DNA of 8,028 bases from Novosphingobium sp. (GTDB lineage: Bacteria; Pseudomonadota; Alphaproteobacteria; Sphingomonadales; Sphingomonadaceae): assembly GCA_021299075.1 (NCBI GenBank), contig JAJTFU010000172.1, forward strand, positions 1 to 8,028. Reading direction: 5' to 3'. The notes beneath the pieces are model-generated. The model was not told the origin of the DNA. It was given only the letters and a program-made list of their open reading frames with translations, and made no database searches. Shown one piece after another: positions 1-6,096 of the stretch. The translations under genes and the position numbers were made by a program. Each line of letters starts with the position of its first letter. Position 1 is the stretch's first letter.

Positions 1-1129
1 GGACCTGCATCGCCCGGTCGGCCGCCTCGCAGACCAGCCGGTTGGCGTAGTAATTGCACATCGAGATCTTGTCCGAGAGCTTGTGCTCGATCTCCTTGTG
101 CTCGAGCTGGTCCATCTCCCAGGCGGTCTTGTAGATCAGCGTGCGCAGCATCTCGCACTGGGTGGCCAGCTCGACCAGCGGGAACTGGATCCCCTGGTTG
201 CGCGCCAGGTCCTGGCCGAAAGGCTTGCGGTGGCGGGCATATTTGACCGATTCCTCGACGCAATAGGTCGCCGCGCCCAATGAGCTGGCGGCCTGGCGGA
301 TGCGGTTCTGATGGACGAAGCTCTGGGCAATCGAAAGGCCGCCATCGACCGGGCCAAGCACCGCGCTTTCCGGCACCCAGCAATTCTCGAAATGCATGCG
401 CGGATGGTCGGTCGGCATGTTGAAGGTCCACATGTACTCATCGACCACCATGCCCGGCGTGCCCGCCGGCACCAGCAGGCAGGTGATGCCCTTGGCATCG
501 CCATCCTTGCCCGAAGTGCGGCAGAAGGCGGCGCAGTGGGTCGCGACGTGCATGCCGGTGATCCACATCTTGCGCCCATCAATCCGCCAGCCCGGCACGC
601 CATCGCGCGTCTCGCGCACGGCGCGGGTTTCCATGTGGGTCGCGTCCGAGCCATGGTCCGGTTCGGTCAGGCCGAAGGCAACGCGACGCTCGCGGGCAAA
701 GCCGCCGAGGATGAATTCCTGCTGCTGCTCGGGCGTGCCGAAATGTTCGAACATGGCAACGAAGGGGAAGTTGCCGACGATCGAGTGCTCGTTCTGCAGG
801 TCATTGTGCAGGCCCAGGCCCTTGGCGGCGAAGCGATCGCGGATCACGGCCATCCACAGGTTGGAGCCATCCTTGCCGCCGTATTTCTTCGGCGCGGAAA
901 AGCGCCAGTGGCCGGCGGCATCGGCGCGGCGGGTCGCCTCGACGAGCAGCTTCTCCCACTCATGGCGCGGCAGGCCCTGGTTCTCGAAATCGGTCCGGGC
1001 ATATTCGCGGCGGTGATCGAAGAAGCGGATGTTGTCATCCTGCTGCTCCAGCGGCTTGATCTCCGCTGCAATGAAGGCGTCAAGTTCAGCCAGATAGGCG
1101 ACTAGGTCGGCGGGTAGCGCAAAGTCCAT
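1..1129 (-). CDS. Acyl-CoA dehydrogenase family flavoprotein, C-terminus cut off by window edge
   Basis: This is a flavin-dependent acyl-CoA dehydrogenase fold enzyme, expected to act in the cytoplasm on an acyl-CoA thioester. The window encodes the first 376 residues; the frame is open to the left edge, so roughly 35-50 C-terminal residues are probably missing. Visible features: a helical N-terminal domain (about 1-145), the flavin/substrate signature GLTEPDHGSD at 153-162, the middle beta domain with KMWITG at 187-192, and the start of the C-terminal helical domain with RHRKPFGQ at 299-306. The start at 1129 is supported by a GAGAGGAA Shine-Dalgarno stretch (1137-1144) seven bases upstream. 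The ATG shares its A with the TGA stop of the upstream phosphotransferase gene (TGATG), so translation is probably coupled. The signature lacks the VASSDAT form I associate with ACAD10/11, although SDAT is present, so the exact substrate class is open. The C-terminal catalytic region is not visible. Confidence 0.95.
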   Translation of the reverse strand, partial: MDFALPADLVAYLAELDAFIAAEIKPLEQQDDNIRFFDHRREYARTDFENQGLPRHEWEKLLVEATRRADAAGHWRFSAPKKYGGKDGSNLWMAVIRDRFAAKGLGLHNDLQNEHSIVGNFPFVAMFEHFGTPEQQQEFILGGFARERRVAFGLTEPDHGSDATHMETRAVRETRDGVPGWRIDGRKMWITGMHVATHCAAFCRTSGKDGDAKGITCLLVPAGTPGMVVDEYMWTFNMPTDHPRMHFENCWVPESAVLGPVDGGLSIAQSFVHQNRIRQAASSLGAATYCVEESVKYARHRKPFGQDLARNQGIQFPLVELATQCEMLRTLIYKTAWEMDQLEHKEIEHKLSDKISMCNYYANRLVCEAADRAMQV

Positions 1130-2484
1130 CAGGCGGTTCCTCTCTCAGTTTCATTGGCCCATTTCGACCGTGCTGCGGCCAGGGCGGGATATTTCGGCAT
1201 GTCGGCGGTAAGCTTGGCGAGCGCCATGCGGCGCAGGCGGGCGAGCAGTCCGGGCGTGGCGAGATCGGCTTGGCCCGCCATGATCTCGGCCGTCAGCGCC
1301 GCGTCGGTCGCGACCGGGCGCTGCTCGATCTCGCGGGCAACGATGCCCAGCGCATTGCGCGCGACGGCCAGGTCAAACTTGCCGCGTCCGGAGACCAGCG
1401 GCTTGATGTCGCTGGCCAGCCATTCGGAAATGGCGGTCAGGATTTCCGCGCCGCTGGGCTCGCCAGTCCCGGGCTGCAGGGGTTCGGTTGCGGGCGGCAG
1501 CGGACGCTTCCGTTCTTCCTCGGGCGCGAGGTCCTCGAGCAATAGCAGCAGGTCCAGCTCCTGCTCGGCAGTCCGGCGGGCGACGACCACGCGCTCGACC
1601 GAGCGGTCATGCCCATCGCGCCAATAGCCGCCCATCTGCAGGCAACCCAATGCCCACCAGAAGGTGCGGTAGATAGTCCAGAAGCGGAAGCGGGCCGGAT
1701 CAAATGTATCGCCGCCGGCCTCCTCATAGGCGCGGGCCAGCTCCTCGATCGAGGTCAGGCCGTAGCCGGGCCGGTCGGGGCGCGAGAAGCGCCAGACGGT
1801 CATGCAGCCAAAGGCCAGGTCCTCATGCCAGTCCCCCAGGTGCGCCAGCTCCCAGTCGAGCACGCCGGTCAGGCGGCCATGCTCGAACATCAGGTTGCCG
1901 AGGCGGAAATCGCCATGGACCAGCCGCGGCGCAACCGGGGGCGGCAGGTTCGCCTCCAGCCACTTGAGCGCGAGCGCGAGGATCGGCCGATCGCCGCCGT
2001 ATTCGAGGAACCGGCGGCGCAGTTCGCCAAGTGCCTGGGCCGTGTCCATCAAAGGTGCGGGCAGGCCAGCAATGTCGGTCCGGTGGACGGTGACCAGTTC
2101 GCGGGCAATGTCGCGGATCGCGACCGCGGGATCGGCCTCGGCCAGGAAGGCATTGGGATCGGGCGAACCTGAGATCGCCCGCATGACATAGCCCGAACCG
2201 ATGCCGTCGCCCGGCTCCAGTTCGACCAAGACTTCGGGCGTCATTACCCCGGCGGCGCGGGCGGCGCAGACCACCTGGACCTCACCGGCGTGGTCCATCG
2301 GCCGGCCGGCCATCATTTCGAGCGAAGGAGCGCGGCGCAGGACGCAGGTTTCGTTGCCGGCGCGGAACCGCCAGCTTTCCATGTTCGCCCCGCCGGAAAG
2401 CCGCTCGAGTCCCTCGGGCGCAGGCAGGCCAATGCGTGCCAGTGCGCCGCTCAGGCCCTGTGTCAGTTCATCCAGCCCCGTCAT
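1129..2484 (-). CDS. APH-fold phosphotransferase fused to a DUF6285-like C-terminal domain
   Basis: The protein has 451 residues in two parts. Residues 1-320 form an aminoglycoside-phosphotransferase-like kinase domain: a glycine-rich LSGGAN at 29-34, the catalytic loop HGDFRLGN at 190-197 (D192 catalytic base, N197 metal ligand) and the metal-binding DWE at 210-212. A Pro/Glu-rich linker (about 320-342) leads to residues 343-451, which match the pattern I know for DUF6285: an SGAEILTAISEWL opening, a VARNALGIVAREIE helix and an LTADMPKYP ending. Family members of this type beside acyl-CoA dehydrogenases are thought to phosphorylate hydroxyacyl-CoA rather than antibiotics (ACAD10/11 N-domain, LvaA). 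The ATG at 2484 was chosen because the protein pattern begins there; the frame stays open upstream but runs antisense to the lipoprotein gene and reads as low-complexity sequence. The Shine-Dalgarno is weak. The gene overlaps the dehydrogenase gene by one base. The specific substrate is inferred, not shown. Confidence 0.93.
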   Translation of the reverse strand: MTGLDELTQGLSGALARIGLPAPEGLERLSGGANMESWRFRAGNETCVLRRAPSLEMMAGRPMDHAGEVQVVCAARAAGVMTPEVLVELEPGDGIGSGYVMRAISGSPDPNAFLAEADPAVAIRDIARELVTVHRTDIAGLPAPLMDTAQALGELRRRFLEYGGDRPILALALKWLEANLPPPVAPRLVHGDFRLGNLMFEHGRLTGVLDWELAHLGDWHEDLAFGCMTVWRFSRPDRPGYGLTSIEELARAYEEAGGDTFDPARFRFWTIYRTFWWALGCLQMGGYWRDGHDRSVERVVVARRTAEQELDLLLLLEDLAPEEERKRPLPPATEPLQPGTGEPSGAEILTAISEWLASDIKPLVSGRGKFDLAVARNALGIVAREIEQRPVATDAALTAEIMAGQADLATPGLLARLRRMALAKLTADMPKYPALAAARSKWANETERGTA

Positions 2485-2525
2485 GCCCGCAAGGTGCCGA
2501 GGGCGTGGCGGCAAGGCAAGGGCAA

Positions 2526-2554
2526 ATTTAATCGATCGCTTAAACTGATAGCAA
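2526..2554 (-). promoter_or_regulatory. Candidate sigma70-type promoter for the phosphotransferase-dehydrogenase operon
   Basis: Reading the minus strand, a -35-like TTGCTA (2549-2554) is followed after exactly 17 bases by a -10-like TTAAAT (2526-2531). Each box matches four of six consensus bases. The segment is markedly AT-rich for this window, and a start site near 2519 would leave a leader of about 35 bases before the ATG at 2484. The -35 box overlaps the T-run of the upstream terminator. The call rests on sequence pattern alone. Confidence 0.45.
2527..2544. promoter_or_regulatory. 18-bp near-perfect palindrome, possible operator
   Basis: On the minus strand the sequence reads TTTAAGCGATCGATTAAA. 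It is symmetric except for one mismatched pair (G against A). It lies between and over the candidate -35 and -10 boxes of the operon, where a bound dimeric repressor would block RNA polymerase. TetR-family regulators of fatty-acid catabolism often use sites of this size, but no regulator gene is visible in the window, so the binding protein is unknown. Confidence 0.35.
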
Positions 2555-2587
2555 AAGAAAAGGGCGCGAAGGTTACCCCTCGCGCCC
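2553..2587 (-). terminator. Rho-independent terminator of the Ala-rich lipoprotein gene
   Basis: On the minus strand an 11-bp stem (GGGCGCGAGGG with CCTTCGCGCCC, including one G-T wobble) closes a GTAA tetraloop and is followed directly by TTTTCTTTT. It begins 24 bases after the lipoprotein stop codon. The outer sequences 2551-2558 and 2591-2598 are also perfectly complementary (8 bp), so the hairpin can extend, and the other strand also carries a short T-run. A GC stem with a tetraloop and a T-tract is the classic intrinsic terminator pattern. Confidence 0.88.
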
Positions 2588-2611
2588 CGATCTTTTGCCG
2601 TGCGGCGAAGA

Positions 2612-2866
2612 TTACATCTTCTTGGCAGCGTCCGAAGCAGCAGCAGCAGCGTCCGAAGCAGCGGCAGTCGCGGCGTCCGAAGCAGCGGCAGCAGCGTCGG
2701 TGGCGGCTTCCGAAGCGGCACCAGCGGCGTCGGTGGCGGCAGCAGCGGCGTCCGAAGCAGCGGCGGTGGCAGCGTCCGAAGCGGCGGCAGCAGCGTCGTC
2801 AGCCTTTTCCTGCGAGCAAGCGGCGAGAGCGAGAGCGGCGCCAGCGGCGAGAATGATCTTGCGCAT
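2612..2866 (-). CDS. Small alanine-rich repeat lipoprotein, function unknown
   Basis: The protein has 84 residues. It begins with a short positive N-terminus (MRK), a hydrophobic stretch and a lipobox LAAC ending at Cys17, so it should be lipidated and anchored in an envelope membrane. The mature part is almost only Ala, Asp, Ser and Thr: D or E recurs about every 7-8 residues (24, 31, 39, 46, 53, 57, 64, 72, 79), which on an alpha-helix places the acidic side chains in one drifting stripe along an alanine rod. It ends in KKM. Residues 24-48 and 57-81 are duplicates with one difference. An AAGGA Shine-Dalgarno (2876-2880) nine bases upstream supports the start, and a strong terminator follows. 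Similar short Ala-rich lipoproteins are common in sphingomonads as hypothetical proteins. A structural, Lpp-like envelope role is possible, and the C-terminal lysines make a peptidoglycan link conceivable, but this is speculation. Confidence 0.88.
   Translation of the reverse strand: MRKIILAAGAALALAACSQEKADDAAAAASDAATAAASDAAAAATDAAGAASEAATDAAAAASDAATAAASDAAAAASDAAKKM
2624..2797 (-). repeat. Internal 99-bp-period duplication in the lipoprotein gene
   Basis: The 75-base blocks 2624-2698 and 2723-2797 are in-frame copies offset by 99 bases (33 residues). They differ at 11 of 75 bases, yet only one residue changes (Thr45 against Ser78). Shorter GTCCGAAGC units recur inside each block. The pattern points to an old tandem duplication with later drift limited to synonymous changes. 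Confidence 0.8.
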
Positions 2867-3152
2867 GAATGGTATTCCTTGAACAGGGAGTGGACCACGC
2901 GCGGTCGCCGGAATTACTCCGGGCAGCCGAACGGAAAGCCAACCTTATCGGTAGACTTCGCGGGGACAATTAGTACGCTTCGCGAAGCGATGCAAGAGAT
3001 TGTCGCATCGGCTGGCCGAAGGCTGTGCATTTCCTGCGCTTTGCCGAGCTAGACGGACAATGTGGCAGGCTTGTGACCGGATCGAATCGCGCGCCGGGGA
3101 TGGCTCGATTCGCGCGCTTACACCCTGCCCGCCGCGCTGCTAGGGTGCCCTG
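2867..3152. other. Divergent intergenic region between the lipoprotein gene and polA
   Basis: These 286 bases must hold the promoters of two divergently transcribed genes. I see no convincing -35/-10 pair in either direction; on the minus strand TTGTCC (about 2964-2969) followed by GATAAG is a weak candidate with a short spacer. A small hairpin, CCGGA-attac-TCCGG (2908-2922), lies in the probable leader of the lipoprotein gene. Near polA, a 12-bp direct repeat with one mismatch (3083-3094 and 3106-3117, CGAATCGCGCGC and CGATTCGCGCGC) also contains a 7-bp inverted pair. No plausible small protein was found. Confidence 0.6.
2976..2989. promoter_or_regulatory. Perfect 14-bp palindrome CGCTTCGCGAAGCG
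   Basis: The sequence is fully self-complementary and sits in the middle part of the divergent region, 110 bases from the lipoprotein start and 164 bases from the polA start. A symmetric site in a divergent intergenic region is a reasonable operator candidate. Its high GC content means chance occurrence cannot be excluded, and no regulator is known from the window. Confidence 0.3.
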
Positions 3153-5964
3153 ATGGAGCCCAAGCAGCATCTCTACCTGGTCGACGGATCGGCCTATATC
3201 TTCCGCGCCTATCACCGCCTGCCGCCGCTGACCAATCCGCAGGGCGTGCCGGTCGGCGCGGTCTATGGCTATACGACCATGCTGTGGAAGCTGGCCGATG
3301 ATCTGCACAAGGCCGATGGCCCGACCCACCTGGCGGTGATCCTGGATGCCAGCGGCAAGAGCTTTCGCAACGAGATTTACGATCAGTACAAGGCCAACCG
3401 CCCGCCCCCGCCCGAGGACCTGAAGCCGCAGTTCCCGCTGATCCGCGATGCCACCCGTGCCTTCAGCCTGCCCTGCATCGAGGAACAGGGCCTGGAAGCG
3501 GACGACCTGATTGCCTCCTACGCCCGCGCCGCGACCAAGCGCGGCTGGGACGTGACCATCGTTTCCTCCGACAAGGACCTGATGCAGCTGGTCGGCAAAT
3601 GCCGGGATGGCGAGAGCGGCGAAGCCTGCATCGACATGCTCGACACGATGAAGAACGTCCGCATCGGGATTCCGGAAGTGGAGGAAAAGTTCGGCGTGCC
3701 GCCCGAGCTGGTCGGCGATGTGCTGGCGCTGATGGGCGATGCGGTCGACAATGTCCCCGGTATTCGCGGGATCGGGCCGAAGACGGCGACCAAGCTGATC
3801 CAGGAACATGGCAGCCTCGAAGCTGCACTGGCTGCTGCGCCGGAAATGAAGCCTTCCAAGCTGCGCGACAGCCTGATCGAGCAGGCCGAGATGGCGCGGC
3901 TCAGCCGGGTGCTGGTGGCGCTCAAGGAAGACTACCCGCTGCCGGTGGCACTCGACGACTTCAAGCTCGACACGATCCCGCCCGATCCGCTCGCTGCATT
4001 CCTTGAGGAACACGGGTTCAACTCCCTGCTCAAGCGCCTCGGCGACGGGCGTGGTAGCCCGGAACGGCGGGTCGATCTCAATCCGGCCAAGGCCGTCACC
4101 GCCGCCGCCGCGCCGGTCGCCGGCAGCAACCGCCAGCCGCTGCCCGAGCTGCCGCCGATCGACCGCAGCAAATATGTCTGCGTGCAGGACGAGGCGACGC
4201 TGGCGACCTGGGTCGAGCGGGCCATGGCGGCGCGGGTGGTCGCCTTCGATACCGAAACCAGCGCGCTCGATGCGATCAGCGCTGACCTCACCGGGATCAG
4301 CCTGGCCCTGGGTCCAGGCGACGCCTGCTACATCCCGCTCGGCCATGGCGGGACCGACATGTTCGCCGAACGCCCGGCCCAGGTCGACAAGACCCGCGCG
4401 CTGGCCCTGCTCAAGCCGCTGCTCGAAAGCGAAGCGGTGCTGAAGATCGGGCAGAACGCCAAATACGATCTCAACATCCTCGCCCGGCACGGGATCCAGG
4501 TTGCCCCGATCGACGATACGATGGGGATTCGGCGGCGGCCACGGGATGGACGAGCTCTCCACGCGCCACCTTGGCCACACTTCGCTGGCCTTCAAGGAAA
4601 TCTGCGGCACGGGCAAGAAAGCCATCCCCTTCGGCGAAGTCCCGCTCGACCGGGCGACCGAATATGCCGCCGAAGATGCCGAGGTAACCTGGCGGCTGCA
4701 CCGCCTGCTGAAGCCGCGCCTTGCTGAAGAGGCCGGAACGCGGGTCTATGAGCGGGTCGATCGCCCGCTGGTGCCGGTCGTGGCGCAGATGGAACGCCAC
4801 GGCATCCGGGTTGACCGCGACAAGCTGGCCGGCCTTTCCGCCACTTTCGCCGAGGAGATCGCCAAGCTGGAGGGCCAGATCCATGAACTGGCCGGCCAGC
4901 CCTTCACCATCGGCAGCCCCAAGCAACTGGGCGAGATCCTGTTCGACAAGCTGGGCTTCAAGGGCGGCAAGAAGGGCAAAACCGGGCAGTATTCGACCGA
5001 CCAAGGCATCCTGGAGCGGCTCACGGGCGAAGGCGCCGTCATCGCTGACAAGGTGCTCGAATGGCGCCAGCTCTCGAAGCTGCGCTCCACCTATACCGAA
5101 GCCTTGCAGGCCGCGATCAATCCGGAGACGGGCCGGGTCCATACCAGCTACAGCCTGGTCGGCGCGCAGACCGGCCGGCTCTCCTCGACCGAGCCGAACC
5201 TCCAGAACATCCCGATCCGAACCGAACTGGGCCGCCAGATTCGCGATGCCTTCGTGGCCGAGCCGGGCAATGTCCTGCTCGCCGCCGACTACAGCCAGAT
5301 CGAGCTGCGGCTTGCCGCGCACATGGCCGATGTGCCGGCGCTGAAGGAGGCCTTTGCCCAAGGCGAGGACATTCACGCCCGCACCGCGATGGAGATGTTC
5401 GGGCATGTTGACCGCGACACCCGCGGCCGGGCCAAGACGATCAACTTCGCGATCCTCTACGGCATCTCGCGCTGGGGCCTCGCCGGGCGGCTGGGCGTCT
5501 CCTCGGACGAGGCCCAGGCGATGATCGACCGCTATTTCGAGCGCTTCCCTGGCATCCGCCACTACATCCTCTCGACGCTCGAGAGCGTACGCACCAACGG
5601 CTATTCGGAGACGCTGTTCGGCCGCAAATGCTGGTTCCCGCGGATCAGCTCGAACAATCCGAACGAGCGCGCCGGCTCCGAACGCGCCGCGATCAACGCC
5701 CCGATCCAGGGCACCAGCGCCGATATCATCAAGCGCGCCATGGTGCGGATGATGCCCGCGCTGGAGGCAGCGGGCCTGGGCCATGTGCGGATGCTGCTGC
5801 AGGTCCACGACGAACTGGTGTTCGAACTGCCCGAGGCCGATGTCCCAGCCGCTAGCAAGGTGATCGAAGCGGTCATGGCTGGTGCGGCTGAACCGGCAGT
5901 TCCGCTATCCGTGCCGCTGGGCGTCGAGATCGGCACCGGCCTAAGCTGGGGCGCAGCGCACTGA
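3153..5964 (+). CDS. polA: DNA polymerase I, reading frame broken near 4524
   Basis: DNA polymerase I fills gaps and removes RNA primers during replication and repair. The first frame (3153-4523, 457 residues) holds the 5'-3' exonuclease domain: LVDGSAYIFRAYHRLP near the start, GLEADDL, SSDKDLMQLV, and the GIRGIGPKTA helix-hairpin-helix. It then holds the first half of the 3'-5' exonuclease domain with DTE (D366, E368) and NAKYD (D439). The frame then shifts by one base. The second frame (about 4525-5964, 479 residues) has GHGMDEL, the Exo III motif YAAEDAEV, and polymerase motifs A (DYSQIELR, from 5287), B (RGRAKTINFAILYGIS) and C (VHDEL, Asp at 5809). All expected catalytic residues are present, so only the junction is damaged. 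The joined product would be about 936 residues plus 8-9 missing ones. If left unshifted, the first frame reads about 68 foreign residues to a stop at 4727. The start has only a weak AGGG upstream. It is either a real mutation or a sequence error. Confidence 0.95.
4521..4545 (+). other. polA: Frameshift and apparent small deletion in polA
   Basis: Before this point the frame reads PIDDTM, ending with the ATG at 4521-4523. After it, the frame one base later reads GFGGGHGMDELSTRHLGH. Alphaproteobacterial PolA proteins normally have about a dozen residues between DDTM and GHGMDEL, with a pattern like (L/V)MS(Y/F)xLDAG; here only four are present. A loss of 3n+2 bases, about 26, explains both the missing residues and the shift. 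An in-frame ATG at 4546 could restart translation of a polymerase fragment, but it has no good Shine-Dalgarno. Confidence 0.85.
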
Positions 5965-5983
5965 TCTTGTCTGCCTCACGGCA

Positions 5984-6073
5984 GGGGCACCACCAACCCG
6001 CTCCCCCACCCGGCCTCCCATAGGGTAACCTAGATTAGGGAGGCCGGGTGGGGGAGCGGGCTGGTGGTGCCCC
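5984..6073. repeat. Large inverted repeat with 36-bp arms between convergent polA and uppP
   Basis: Left arm 5984-6019 and right arm 6038-6073 are complementary at 35 of 36 positions (one A-C mismatch) around an 18-base loop. The loop itself can form TAGG-gtaa-CCTA (6021-6032). A smaller hairpin, CTGCC-tcac-GGCAG (5971-5984), abuts the left side. There is no T-run after either arm, so it is not a standard intrinsic terminator, but so stable a stem could protect 3' ends or help stop both convergent transcripts. The design resembles dispersed palindromic intergenic repeats of sphingomonads; other copies cannot be checked from this window. Confidence 0.9.
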
Positions 6074-6074
6074 A

Positions 6075-6091
6075 TTTCAGCCGCGCTGAAA
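6075..6091 (-). terminator. Short hairpin just downstream of uppP, possible 3'-end structure
   Basis: TTTCAGC (6075-6081) pairs perfectly with GCTGAAA (6085-6091) around a three-base loop, starting five bases after the uppP stop. No T-tract follows, because the next bases are the G-rich arm of the large inverted repeat. It is therefore only a weak terminator candidate, more likely acting together with that larger stem. Confidence 0.3.
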
Positions 6092-6096
6092 CGGAC

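Noticed and set aside
311..1105. Plus-strand open frame opposite the acyl-CoA dehydrogenase gene
   Set aside because: It is antisense to a clear acyl-CoA dehydrogenase, has no known motif, and is explained by third-position GC bias.
2624..2797. CRISPR-like or microsatellite array
   Set aside because: The repeats are in-frame codons of a lipoprotein with no unique spacers, and their divergence is mostly synonymous.
2485..2898. N-terminal extension of the phosphotransferase through the lipoprotein gene
   Set aside because: The frame is open, but the extra 138 residues are Leu/Pro/Arg low-complexity shadow of the Ala-rich gene, and a terminator and promoter lie between the two genes.
4515..4545. 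Programmed ribosomal frameshift in polA
   Set aside because: No slippery run or downstream pseudoknot is evident, and a slip would not restore the missing 8-9 residues. A deletion or sequence error fits better.
2970..5808. Long open frames on the minus strand opposite polA
   Set aside because: They mirror the codon structure of polA in a GC-rich genome, have no recognisable domains, and read as Arg/Gly/Gln-rich composition. The polA motifs on the plus strand are unambiguous.
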